This document shows, piece after piece, positions 1 through 8,740 of a stretch of DNA of 64,000 bases (positions within the stretch are counted from its first letter, which is position 1; the number at the start of each line of letters is the position of its first letter). Below the pieces are notes generated by a model, which had not been told where the DNA came from, made no database searches, and was given only the letters and a program-made list of their open reading frames with translations. The stretch is from TA-21 sp035620895 (GTDB taxonomy: Archaea > Thermoproteota > Nitrososphaeria > Nitrososphaerales > Nitrososphaeraceae), in the NCBI GenBank assembly GCA_035620895.1, contig DASPFY010000004.1, positions 179,471 through 243,470 on the forward strand, written 5' to 3'. Made by a program: the position numbers and the translations under genes.

Positions 1-135
1 ACTCATTGTTACAATTTATGATCGGAATTGATATTTAAATCTTGTAATGCACTGATTTTCAAAATCAAAAGTTGTTAGATAGTCACCTAGAATCAAAGCT
101 CTCTAATCAAAATATCTTGAATCTAGTTTTATTGG

Positions 136-606
136 TTAGAGATCTAGTATGAATCTGACTTTGTACTGATCATCTTCCTGGAGAACTTGCATTTCATGAT
201 AGGTAATGCCCTTTATCTCAGTCTTGTAATTATGTTTTGATAGATCTATTGATTCAGCCATACCCCATGCAGTCAGACGATATTTTGTATCCAGCTTGGA
301 GATCTCTATTTCGAAACTTGATATTACTTGATTATCTATTGAAATAAGTAAAAGCACTTTTTCTAGCCAGTTGAATAATAATTCTAGATAATCTTCACCT
401 TCTACCTGGAAATCAGTCCTGCTTGTTCCTCTGACATTCTTGATTTCAAACATTACATTAATTGTAGCTGTGGCGGCGTAGCAAAAAGCTTCTTCTAAAC
501 TATCGCCCCATGCCTCGATGTATGCGTCTGTTATGTGCTCAAGATATTTGAAACCACCAGACAATAATCTTTGTTTTTGTCCAGGTTTTATTATAACTAA
601 TCGCAA
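136..606 (-). CDS. Archease (RtcB-activating protein)
   Basis: Archease stimulates the RNA ligase RtcB, which joins tRNA exons after intron removal and repairs RNA. The 156-residue length fits the family. The N-terminal block FKYLEHITDAYIEAWG (residues 19-34) and the C-terminal EIKGITYHEMQV (about residue 130) are family signatures; they carry the acidic and histidine residues that bind metal in known archeases. The start is TTG; no earlier in-frame ATG is visible. It is divergent from hisS with only 26 bp between the two starts, so the promoters must overlap. Both tRNA genes in this window have introns, so a splicing-ligase partner is expected. RtcB itself is not in the window. Confidence 0.93.
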   Translation of the reverse strand: MRLVIIKPGQKQRLLSGGFKYLEHITDAYIEAWGDSLEEAFCYAATATINVMFEIKNVRGTSRTDFQVEGEDYLELLFNWLEKVLLLISIDNQVISSFEIEISKLDTKYRLTAWGMAESIDLSKHNYKTEIKGITYHEMQVLQEDDQYKVRFILDL

Positions 607-632
607 AATCTAAATGATCACTCACGATCCTC

Positions 633-1904
633 ATGATTGTGAAGTTAGAGCTTCCGAGAGGAATGAGGGATTTGCCATATGAGGAATTAAGAAATATTTC
701 CTTTATCAGAGACAAATTTGTCGAAACTGCAGAAATCTTTGATTTTAAACAAATTGAACCATCACCTTTGGAACTACTATCTACTCTTGAAGCGAAAAGT
801 GGGCCATCAATAATTCAAGAAACATATAGTTTTAGGGATAAAGGAGGCAGAGACGTTGCATTACGGTTTGATCTAACTATTGGACTGTCAAGATTTGTTT
901 CTATGCGTAGAGATCTTAAACTTCCGGCAAAATTATCGTCATTTGGAGGTGTCTGGCGTTATGACGAGCCACAACTTGGGAGGTATAGATATTTTCATCA
1001 ATGGGACGTTGAAATATTTGGATCCCCGGATGTAGATGCCGACGCAGAAGTGATAGACTTTGTTTCATCATTTTTGAATAAATTGAAAATTGATTTTGTT
1101 ATCTTGATAAATCACAGATCAATACTAGAAGAGTATCTCTCAAAATATCTAGACATATCAAGTAATTCTGTCAGGAGTGAGATGATGAGGGCTATTGATA
1201 AGTTATCTAAAAAAAGTTCAGAACAAATCATTAATGAATATGCGGGAAAGCTTGACTCTATTAAATTGCAAAAATTTATCAAATTTGTTTCCGTTACCGA
1301 TCGACCAGATAAAATATTAGATAATGGCAAGTTAATGGAATCTAAATCATCAAGCAAACTACAGGAGTTGATTGATTCCCTAAAATCTAGACGGGTAAAA
1401 AACGTGATGGTAGACCTTAGGATTGTACGTGGTCTTGATTATTATTCCGGGTTGGTATTTGAAGCTAAAGAACCTTCTTCACAAGTCGGATCACTAGTAG
1501 GCGGTGGTAGATATGACAAATTAACAGAGGCATTTGGCAGAAAGGATTTGTTTGCAACAGGTGCTGCAGGAGGAGTGGAAAGGATATTATCTGCAATTAA
1601 AGACAAATCTACCAAAATATTAAAAAAACCACTGATTTATGTCGCATATAACTCGAAGAAAGAAAAAAAATATGCGTTAGAAATAGTTTCAATTTTAAGA
1701 GATCTCGGATATTCTACTGACTATGATATAAACGGAAGGACCATCAGTAAACAGTTTCATGAGGCATCCTTAAAGAATGCACTCGCAATCATAATAGTGA
1801 GCCTTGACGAATTCAAAAAAGGGCTTGTTACCATTAAAACGGGATTAAAGGAACAAAAGCAAAGTATTACAGAAATTGCAAAATACTTGGACCAGATGAT
1901 TTAA
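633..1904 (+). CDS. hisS: Histidyl-tRNA synthetase
   Basis: Class II aminoacyl-tRNA synthetase that charges tRNA-His in the cytoplasm. It is 423 residues, a usual length. The N-terminus LPRGMRDL is typical. Motif 2 is visible in GVWRYDEPQLGRYRYFHQWD, and the histidine-specific loop appears as RGLDYYSGLVFEA followed by GGGRYD and the motif 3 region ATGAAGGVERIL. The last 100 or so residues (from KKPLIYVAY) fit the HGTP anticodon-binding domain. The ATG start places the protein immediately before LPRGMRD, so it is well supported. It is divergent from archease. Confidence 0.96.
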   Translation: MIVKLELPRGMRDLPYEELRNISFIRDKFVETAEIFDFKQIEPSPLELLSTLEAKSGPSIIQETYSFRDKGGRDVALRFDLTIGLSRFVSMRRDLKLPAKLSSFGGVWRYDEPQLGRYRYFHQWDVEIFGSPDVDADAEVIDFVSSFLNKLKIDFVILINHRSILEEYLSKYLDISSNSVRSEMMRAIDKLSKKSSEQIINEYAGKLDSIKLQKFIKFVSVTDRPDKILDNGKLMESKSSSKLQELIDSLKSRRVKNVMVDLRIVRGLDYYSGLVFEAKEPSSQVGSLVGGGRYDKLTEAFGRKDLFATGAAGGVERILSAIKDKSTKILKKPLIYVAYNSKKEKKYALEIVSILRDLGYSTDYDINGRTISKQFHEASLKNALAIIIVSLDEFKKGLVTIKTGLKEQKQSITEIAKYLDQMI

Positions 1905-1946
1905 AGTTCTTCAATTAGTTATTCGTGTAATTGTCTATTATTTTCG

Positions 1947-2204
1947 CTAAATCTTAATCATCCGGATATTCTTCATCTTTATCATACCGTTTTCCTTCTT
2001 ATCATATACGATTCTCACTACCAAATCCGGTGGGTCATAGCTAACATACAGATCATCTATTTCGAGTATCTGGATGTCGTGCCCTAACATTATCTGTGAC
2101 TCATTTATGCCATTTTCTATCAATTTCTTTTTTGCGGCTTCTGCAATGCCATCATCTGAAGTATTGGTTGTCAAAAGAACTTTTCCGGTACAATTCAGGG
2201 TCAT
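1947..2204 (-). CDS. Hypothetical 85-residue protein
   Basis: I do not recognise this protein. It is 85 residues, soluble, with a mixed charged composition (YVSYDPPDLVVRIVYDKKENG) that looks like real coding sequence rather than an antisense shadow. There is no signal peptide, membrane segment or cysteine pair. It converges on hisS and lies downstream, in the same direction, of the decayed exported protein at 2346-3050. It could be a remnant belonging to the same decaying locus. Confidence 0.45.
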   Translation of the reverse strand: MTLNCTGKVLLTTNTSDDGIAEAAKKKLIENGINESQIMLGHDIQILEIDDLYVSYDPPDLVVRIVYDKKENGMIKMKNIRMIKI

Positions 2205-2345
2205 CTTTAATGAAAAAATGGTTCCTCACAAATAAACTGTGTCTTCCTTCATATTTCATTTTTAATTTTTTTATCCCAATAAAAAAAGAATAATATATTT
2301 ACTATTTGAGAGTCGTATGTACTGCAGATGTACTAGAAGATTCGT

Positions 2346-3050
2346 TTACTGCACATTAATTTTAAAATTAGCCTCTCTAGGAGGGTCGAATTTTGGTGGT
2401 GGACCTTCATTACCCTTAAGCAAATCGACCACCTTCATATCTATATTATGTTCACCTTTAGGCAAATCATGCAAGAATAAGAAATACCCGGTAGCAATTC
2501 CTCTATACGTGCCAGGTTGAATTTTTCCAAAGAAGGCTACAGGATTTTACGGATACGTAACATTAAAAAAGTCAGTCTTAACTGGCGAGCCATTAATATC
2601 TACTTTTTTACCATCAACAGTAACCTGAATATTACTTGTAGGCGTTAAAATATTATCTGCGCACTGGGTCAATTCTGTATCCGATACCGGACCTTCAGTG
2701 CCTCTGTCGCACATAGTCGTCGTTAATGGGAGTAGAATAGCGTTACCAGAGGGAACATCGCAAGTTACGCTTATCTTCCCCTTACCAGGAAGAATATCTG
2801 GTAGAAACCATACAGGGTCATTCTGCATGACAGAGCATCTTTTAGAATCAGAGTAATTATTTGTCGGGTGTAGATCATTAGGGATGCTCAGCCACCATGT
2901 CCACCATTTTCCAATCTATTTTGGGTATGGACTTTGATATGGTGAAGATTCGCTAGAAAATACCCCATAGTTCGTGCCGGCTGCAGTATCTATCGTATAC
3001 GAAAGGATTAAGACGGATGTCAGCACAAATATAATACGAATAGCAGACAA
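2346..3050 (-). pseudogene. Decayed exported protein of the WW/WFxPDIL family, two in-frame stops
   Basis: Reading the minus strand in one frame from a TTG at 3050 to a TAA at 2346-2348 gives a continuous protein broken only by a TAG at 2916-2918 and a TAA at 2547-2549. It begins with a hydrophobic signal-like segment (IIFVLTSVLILSY). It then shows a Trp-rich block (IGKWWTWWLSIPND), then WFLPDILPGKGK, a Cys-containing middle, TDFFNVTYP, and a C-terminal GTYRGIATGYFLFLHDLPKG. The same order of blocks occurs in the reading frame at 40613-41257 (WWQWNVGTP, WFIPDILTGKEK, TDFFNISYT, GTYRGIADGFFVFL), so the two are paralogues. No frameshift is needed. The family looks secreted; its function is unknown. 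Confidence 0.75.
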
Positions 3051-3211
3051 TCAGAATCAACAAAGTATGTCCTGGTTTTAATACTTTTTTTACCAATCTC
3101 GGATGGCAATTTAATTTAGTTTGCGGGCAACAATGACGTTTATTATTATTTATTATTACTAACTATTCGTAAAAATTAAAAATACGGCATAAGACTCAAC
3201 TTATTGATAAC

Positions 3212-4588
3212 TTGCGGTCATATCTTTCAATACTCTTTAGTTCATCTATTATTATTATTGTTGCTTTTGCAGTTGTTGTGCTTCAAGTAATTGACAGGAC
3301 CGCTGGAGAAACTCTGACTTCAACCGGAGGTTCCATTTCTCAGGTCATGATAATTTATTCTATTATAACGGTAATATCGTTGATTGTCCAAAATTTCCTT
3401 CTTGTCGTTTGTGCAAAGACGGCATTTGGAGTAAAGAAAACAAATTCCCATTCCCGATCAGGCACAATAATTACCTATTTGTATCTAGTGTCCCACATTA
3501 CGACAATAGTCCTTATTGCTTATTTGCTTTGGGACCAACTTGCCTTTTCTACTTATCCTATTATCTTATCCCAAACGATAGTCGCGGCAAGTCTTATGAT
3601 ATCTGCTATAACTCTGGCTTCAGTGTCAGTTACATTCGTCAAATCCTATTCATCTCACAGGAATAAGATAGTGGGAGTATATGCTTTGGCTATGATTGCC
3701 CTTTCAGCACAATTAATTAGCGCCTTTTTCTATGTTGAGATCAGTCTATCTAGCAAGCCTGAATACATAACTCCGGATAGGAATCCATGGGCGACTTATA
3801 ACTACAATGCTCTACAAAGCAAAGCGTTATCCATTTACGAGGTAAATAAGGCTATATCTTTTATTGCATTATGGGTAGCCTCTGTGTTCCTTACGAAACA
3901 ATATGCCCAGAAGATGTCGAAAACAAAATATTGGATAATAGTGAGTATTCCAGTAGCCTACTTTCTATTTCAATATTCTCCAATATTGCTAACACAAACT
4001 GGAACACTGAGTTCTCTTATTATGCAAGAAGACCCGATTTACCTATATTTTTATACTTTTGTCTTGAACACAGTCAGTGTAGGAGCAGGCATTTTATTTG
4101 GAATTTCGTTTTTTATTGTTTCTAGGTCATTAACATACAAGCAGTTAAAATTTTATCTTATAATATCAGGCGCTGGAATCATGATTGTCTTTAGTAACAG
4201 CCTATCAACAATCTTAACTTTAGTTCCCTTTCCTGCATGGTCTATTGCTTCACTTTCATTTATCTTACCTGCTTCATTTCTCCTATTGATAGGTCTTGAT
4301 ATCACAATATACCATATTGCGAGGGACAAGTCTATACGGGGGTTTCTATACAATTACAAAGACCAGTTTGAACTCTTCAGAGCATTGGGCTCTGCAGAGT
4401 CATTCAAAGTTGTTGAGCGAAACGTTGAAATCGTAAGTAAAAAAATCGTTGACGAGTTAGAAACCGAAACATTGTTTAAACCGACCTTAGAATCGGAAGA
4501 AACTAAAAGATATGTCAAGCAAGTAATAACAGAAATAAAAGAATCTCGAACAACTAGAAATAATAATAGAAATAATAATTCAAAATAA
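3212..4588 (+). CDS. Polytopic membrane protein of unknown function
   Basis: A 458-residue integral membrane protein. I count about ten to eleven hydrophobic segments between residues 5 and 380, starting with a segment right after the TTG start (ILFSSSIIIIVAFAVVVLQVI). The last 80 residues are soluble and helical, rich in Glu and Lys, and end in an Asn/Arg low-complexity tail. That tail is probably cytoplasmic. No transporter, peptidase or glycosyltransferase motif stands out. It is transcribed alone, with an AT-rich promoter region in front. Such large orphan membrane proteins are common in Nitrososphaeria. No function is proposed. Confidence 0.8.
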   Translation: MRSYLSILFSSSIIIIVAFAVVVLQVIDRTAGETLTSTGGSISQVMIIYSIITVISLIVQNFLLVVCAKTAFGVKKTNSHSRSGTIITYLYLVSHITTIVLIAYLLWDQLAFSTYPIILSQTIVAASLMISAITLASVSVTFVKSYSSHRNKIVGVYALAMIALSAQLISAFFYVEISLSSKPEYITPDRNPWATYNYNALQSKALSIYEVNKAISFIALWVASVFLTKQYAQKMSKTKYWIIVSIPVAYFLFQYSPILLTQTGTLSSLIMQEDPIYLYFYTFVLNTVSVGAGILFGISFFIVSRSLTYKQLKFYLIISGAGIMIVFSNSLSTILTLVPFPAWSIASLSFILPASFLLLIGLDITIYHIARDKSIRGFLYNYKDQFELFRALGSAESFKVVERNVEIVSKKIVDELETETLFKPTLESEETKRYVKQVITEIKESRTTRNNNRNNNSK

Positions 4589-4860
4589 AATTTTTTCTGA
4601 CCAGCTTTTTATTTTAAATTTTATTCTATTTTATAGCCCTTAAAGCTTAACCTAAACGCATCGAACAGAGAATTGTGTGAAGTCTGTTCTTTGTTAAGAA
4701 GATCACTACACTAAATCGGATTTTCTTTTGAAAAATCATAGCCATCCGCATACTGGACGTTTATGAGTGCCGATGCATCAAGAGCTTCTTATACACCCAA
4801 TTAGACTATCTCTGTAGCTGAAATTAGAAAATCTTAGTGTTATTTGGTAAACTCCGTGAA

Positions 4861-4926
4861 GTTATATATTTATTACTAGATAGAGACGTCAACGTAATGG
4901 ATAATGGTTGAGGTTGCAATAATTAT
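4861..4926 (+). promoter_or_regulatory. Promoter and leader of the sdh operon
   Basis: The 338-base gap 4589-4926 holds no gene. At its end lies a strong TATA-like stretch (TTATATATTTATTA, from 4862), which predicts a transcription start near 4890. The leader then contains a five-codon micro-ORF, ATG GAT AAT GGT TGA at 4897-4911. A GAGG at 4910-4913 can act as a Shine-Dalgarno site for the TTG start of sdhA at 4927. The rest of the gap shows nothing I can name. Confidence 0.5.
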
Positions 4927-6648
4927 TTGACAGACCGTATTTCACATGATATCCTGATCATAGGTACGGGTTTGGCAGGATTGCGAGCTGCTATTTCCTG
5001 TGCTATGAGAAACGGGAAACTGAACATAGGGGTAATTTCAAAAGTGCAGGTGATGCGCTCACACTCTGTTTCGGCGGAAGGAGGAACTGCGGCAGTCCTG
5101 TTTTCTGATGAGGGTGACAACATTGAATCCCATATTTATGATACTATTAGAGGTAGTGACTTTCTTTGTGATCAGGATGTTGCCGAAAAACTTGCTCACG
5201 AAATACCCAATGAAATATATCAATTGGACAAATGGGGAATGCCCTGGTCAAGAAGGGATGATGGAAGGATTGATCAGAGGAAATTCGGAGGATATTCTTT
5301 CCCGAGGGCAACATATGCACAGGATAAAGTGGGATTCTATGAAATGCAGTCACTATATGATACGTGTCTAAAATATGATAACATTCACTTTTACAATGAA
5401 TGGTTTTGTACTTCAATCCTAGATGATGGGAACAATAACTTTGCAGGTGTTACTGCGATAGAGATGAAAAGTGGCAACTTCAATGTTTTCAAATCTAATT
5501 CTGGTATTATTGCCACTGGTGGAGCTGGCAGGCTTTACAGTTTTTCAACTTATGGGTATTCTTCTACTCCTGACGGTCTGGATATGGCTTACCGATCTGG
5601 TCTAGCGCTAAAGGATATGGAATTTGTGCAATTCCATCCTACAGGAATTCTTCCATCAGGTATTCTTATAACTGAAGGAGCTAGGGGAGAAGGAGGCTAT
5701 CTTATTAATAATTTGGGCGAAAGATTTATGAAAAACTATGCGCCTGAAAAATTAGAACTTGCTCCTCGTGACGTAGTTTCCAGATCAATGATAAAAGAAA
5801 TTGAAAATGGAAGAGGATTTAAACATGAAACTGGTGTTGATTGTCTCAAATTAGATCTAACGCATTTGGGAGAGGAGCGAATAAAGGAGAGATTGGCCGG
5901 AATTCGAGAGATAGGTATCAAATTTTCAGGCGTTGACATAATAAGTGAACCCATAGAGATAAGGCCAGTATGTCATTACATGATGGGTGGAATTCATACA
6001 AATATTGACGGTCAAACGGAGATGAATGGCTTGTGGTCAGCAGGTGAGGCCGCATGTAACGGACTTCATGGAGCAAATCGACTTGGAGCAAATTCTACTT
6101 CTGAATGTTTAGTCTGGGGAGCTATAACGGGAAGGTTGGCAGCTGATTATGCAGAGAAGAAAAAAGATATAACGCTCAGCATAGCAGCTAACAAGATTCA
6201 GACAGAAGAAAATAGAATATTTGATGGGATTTTCCGAGGAAGGGGTCAGGTAAACCCGTATGATGTTAGAAAGGAGTTTACTGATTTGATGGATATTAAG
6301 GCATATATATTTAGAAATGAGAATGACCTTGTTCAGGGTCTAAGTAAAGTTAGAGAGCTTAGAAAATTAACTTGGAAACACGTTGATGATAGCGCAAAGG
6401 AATATAACACAAATTTCATAAATGTAATGGAGATAGATTCATTATTGAGAATAGGAGAAATAATAATTGTAGGTGCATTGAACAGGCGAGAATCAAGAGG
6501 TGCACATTTCAGGACGGACTATCCTAATAGAGATGATGTTAATTTCTTAAGGCACACACTAGCATACTATAATGGCGATAATGAACCTCAGTTTTCATGG
6601 CATCCGGTTACATTAACAAGGTATGTCCCAGCAGAGAGAAAATATTAA
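4927..6648 (+). CDS. sdhA: Succinate dehydrogenase flavoprotein subunit
   Basis: Catalytic FAD subunit of respiratory complex II, oxidising succinate to fumarate. It is 573 residues, the usual size. Visible motifs are the FAD dinucleotide fold GTGLAGLRAA (13-22), the covalent flavin site RSHSVSAEGG with His46, the substrate block FVQFHPTGILPSG, TEGARGEGG, RPVCHYMMGGIHTN and GLHGANRLGANS. The start is TTG, preceded by a GAGG Shine-Dalgarno-like site. It is first in a four-gene operon A-C-D-B, with its stop codon overlapping the next ATG. No key residue is missing. Confidence 0.97.
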   Translation: MTDRISHDILIIGTGLAGLRAAISCAMRNGKLNIGVISKVQVMRSHSVSAEGGTAAVLFSDEGDNIESHIYDTIRGSDFLCDQDVAEKLAHEIPNEIYQLDKWGMPWSRRDDGRIDQRKFGGYSFPRATYAQDKVGFYEMQSLYDTCLKYDNIHFYNEWFCTSILDDGNNNFAGVTAIEMKSGNFNVFKSNSGIIATGGAGRLYSFSTYGYSSTPDGLDMAYRSGLALKDMEFVQFHPTGILPSGILITEGARGEGGYLINNLGERFMKNYAPEKLELAPRDVVSRSMIKEIENGRGFKHETGVDCLKLDLTHLGEERIKERLAGIREIGIKFSGVDIISEPIEIRPVCHYMMGGIHTNIDGQTEMNGLWSAGEAACNGLHGANRLGANSTSECLVWGAITGRLAADYAEKKKDITLSIAANKIQTEENRIFDGIFRGRGQVNPYDVRKEFTDLMDIKAYIFRNENDLVQGLSKVRELRKLTWKHVDDSAKEYNTNFINVMEIDSLLRIGEIIIVGALNRRESRGAHFRTDYPNRDDVNFLRHTLAYYNGDNEPQFSWHPVTLTRYVPAERKY

Positions 6649-7094
6649 TGAAAGAGTTTGAGCAGCCAAGTCGCAATAATTTGGAAGGATTAAAGGGATG
6701 GCTCAATCCTTCAAGATATGGATGGGAACGTATTTCCTATTGGTTTCAGAGATTAACAGGAGTTTTTCTTCTGATATACTTCATTGGACATGTTTATGAA
6801 ACAAGTACAATAGTCAATGGTCAGAATGCGTGGGAATCATTTCTAGAACTAACTCAGACAGTATGGGGACATCTGTTCCTAATTATGGTAATAGGAGCAA
6901 GTACATTTCATTCTGCTAATGGTATTCGGCTGATCTTTACTCATGCGGGTATCGGATTGGGGACTCCTAGTAGACCTGACTATCCTTACAGTCCTTCATC
7001 GTTAAATTACAGACAAAAGTCTGGCATTTGGATAGCACTGATTCTATCTGCCGCTGCAATGTTCTATGGATTTAATATCTTGTTTGGAGAGTAA
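6648..7094 (+). CDS. sdhC: Succinate dehydrogenase membrane anchor, SdhC-like
   Basis: Membrane anchor subunit that holds haem b and quinone in complex II. From the ATG that overlaps the sdhA stop (TAATG), the protein is 148 residues with three membrane segments. The first contains the family motif RLTGVFLLIYFIGHVYE, with the conserved Arg-x-Thr-Gly and a haem-ligand-type His. The second contains FHSANGIRLIF. A longer in-frame extension to 6597 exists but would lie inside sdhA, so I reject that start. SdhD follows after 2 bases. Confidence 0.9.
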   Translation: MKEFEQPSRNNLEGLKGWLNPSRYGWERISYWFQRLTGVFLLIYFIGHVYETSTIVNGQNAWESFLELTQTVWGHLFLIMVIGASTFHSANGIRLIFTHAGIGLGTPSRPDYPYSPSSLNYRQKSGIWIALILSAAAMFYGFNILFGE

Positions 7095-7096
7095 TC

Positions 7097-7453
7097 ATGG
7101 ATAGTCACACAGTGCTAAAAGAAAGTCAGATAATGAAGATTCATTACATTACAGGTATTGCCGCAATTTTTGTGGTTGCTGTCCATATTCTCATGAGGCT
7201 CATAGTTCCATTTGAATTGAGTCTTGAATACGATTATATTATTGCAAATTACAAGAACATCATTTATGTTCTCATCCTCGAGTCAATCCTTGTATTGATT
7301 TCCGTTCATGGCTTTAATGGAATGAGAATAATATTGCTGGAACTAAGACAGACCAAACCCTGGGAAAATATGGTTACAATTGTGACCATTTCTGCAATGG
7401 TTGCCCTGATTGCTTATGGAACTAGAACAATAATATTGGCAAATGGATTGTGA
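7097..7453 (+). CDS. sdhD: Succinate dehydrogenase membrane anchor, SdhD-like
   Basis: Second membrane anchor of complex II, 118 residues with three membrane helices. The first helix contains IHYITGIAAIFVVAVHILMR and the second contains SVHGFNGMRIILLE, whose His-Gly-x-x-Gly pattern matches SdhC/SdhD-type anchors that ligate haem. It lies between sdhC and sdhB with gaps of 2 and 9 bases. The assignment rests on position and these histidines; anchors of this size diverge quickly. No operon-internal promoter is visible. Confidence 0.85.
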   Translation: MDSHTVLKESQIMKIHYITGIAAIFVVAVHILMRLIVPFELSLEYDYIIANYKNIIYVLILESILVLISVHGFNGMRIILLELRQTKPWENMVTIVTISAMVALIAYGTRTIILANGL

Positions 7454-7462
7454 TTTGTAATA

Positions 7463-8275
7463 TTGAGTAATGCTGAAAGTAAAAACGAAGAGACGATAAC
7501 ACTAAAAGTATATAGAGAAAATAGGGGTCAAAAAACAGGATCACATTATGACAATTTTCAAGTACCATACAAAAGATGGACTACTGTATTGGATGCATTA
7601 TTGTATGCAAAAAATTACATTGATTCGAGTGTTGCCATCAGATATTCTTGCAGGATGGCATCATGTGGTTCGTGTGGAATGAAAATTAACGGGATTCCTA
7701 GATTGGCCTGTTATACCAAAATCTCCGAATTGGAAACATCAACTATTGAATGCGAGCCTTTAGCAAATTTTCCTATAATAAGAGACCTGGTTACTGATTT
7801 CTCACTTTTCTTTAACCATCATAAAGAAATGCAACCTTACATCCAGAACAAAGAAAATTCTGGAAATGATACTGAAAAAAAGACGTTTTCATTTTACCAA
7901 TCACCAGAAGACGTAGATAAATATCTTCAATTCTCGTACTGCATAAAATGTGGATTATGTTATTCTGCATGTCCAACAGTCGGGACGGATTTGAGATTTC
8001 CTGGGCCTCAAGCCTTGGCACAGCTATACAGATATTATGCGGACACAAGGGATGAATCAAAGAACAGGTTGAACATAGTTGACGACAGGCATGGGATATG
8101 GAGATGTCACTTTGCAGGATCTTGTAGCAAAGTATGTCCAAAAGGTGTAGATCCGGCCTTGGGTATCCAGTTGCTAAGATCTTACATGCTTGGTATTTCA
8201 AAAAATAACAAAGAGCCGGCAAAAAAAATTGAAATAATAACAGACAAAGAAGAAAATAATGACAATAATAGTTAG
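7463..8275 (+). CDS. sdhB: Succinate dehydrogenase iron-sulfur subunit
   Basis: Electron-transfer subunit of complex II. It is 270 residues with a TTG start. The plant-type [2Fe-2S] cysteines are in CRMASCGSCGMKINGIPRLAC. The [4Fe-4S]/[3Fe-4S] cysteines are in CIKCGLCYSACP and CHFAGSCSKVCPKGVDP. All expected cysteines are present. The C-terminus is an Asn/Glu-rich tail without recognisable function. It ends the sdh operon; the next gene is on the other strand. The gene order A-C-D-B differs from the bacterial C-D-A-B order. Confidence 0.96.
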   Translation: MSNAESKNEETITLKVYRENRGQKTGSHYDNFQVPYKRWTTVLDALLYAKNYIDSSVAIRYSCRMASCGSCGMKINGIPRLACYTKISELETSTIECEPLANFPIIRDLVTDFSLFFNHHKEMQPYIQNKENSGNDTEKKTFSFYQSPEDVDKYLQFSYCIKCGLCYSACPTVGTDLRFPGPQALAQLYRYYADTRDESKNRLNIVDDRHGIWRCHFAGSCSKVCPKGVDPALGIQLLRSYMLGISKNNKEPAKKIEIITDKEENNDNNS

Positions 8276-8298
8276 TTCAGATTTTTAGCCTGAGCGAA

Positions 8299-8616
8299 CT
8301 ATTTTGACGGTAATTTACTTTCATTTACTTGCTTGTTTATGGCATCTGCCATAAAGTGATTGCTTACATTTACTTTCGATTCCGTTACGCCATGTATCTT
8401 GTAGACATTATCGCGTATATCTTGAGCAATCTTAAAACCAAAAATAGCAGGACAAAAAGGGCTTGTCAGGTGTAAGTCTATTTTTACCTTTCCTTCTTCA
8501 ATATCTACTTTATCAATAAGTTCCAATTCCATAATGGAAACTCCGATTTCAGGATCTACAATCTTTGTGAGTTCATCAAATATTGACTTTCGTAATTGCT
8601 GAATTTCCTGACTCAT
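8299..8616 (-). CDS. MIP18/DUF59-family protein (Fe-S cluster assembly type)
   Basis: A 105-residue protein of the MIP18 family. Family members act in iron-sulfur cluster assembly (SufT, CIA2) or as PaaD-like accessory proteins. The signature is visible: IVDPEIGVSIMELELIDKVDI at about residues 18-38, then LHLTSPFCPA with the conserved Cys-Pro, then VNVSNHFMAD near the end. The protein is short, as in archaeal members. It converges on the sdh operon, whose SdhB needs three Fe-S clusters, so an assembly role is plausible but inferred. Confidence 0.85.
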   Translation of the reverse strand: MSQEIQQLRKSIFDELTKIVDPEIGVSIMELELIDKVDIEEGKVKIDLHLTSPFCPAIFGFKIAQDIRDNVYKIHGVTESKVNVSNHFMADAINKQVNESKLPSK

Positions 8617-8740
8617 ATATGTAGTGAATTTATTTTTATACTATTTAACTATTGATTTAATTGTCCCATCAAGATCATGGCCATAAAGACTCAATTATAT
8701 ATATATCAATAAATAAGTCTAGCAGTAGTTTGTTTTCATC

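Noticed and set aside
2317..2520. Plus-strand frame of 67 codons at 2317-2520
   Set aside because: It lies antisense to the conserved C-terminal part of the decayed exported gene and has no independent support.
2547..3050. TAG read as pyrrolysine in the exported-family gene
   Set aside because: The second stop is TAA, and no pyrrolysine genes are present in the window; decay or sequence error is simpler.
6597..6650. Upstream start of sdhC at 6597
   Set aside because: It would place 17 extra residues inside the sdhA coding region; the ATG overlapping the sdhA stop gives the normal SdhC N-terminus.
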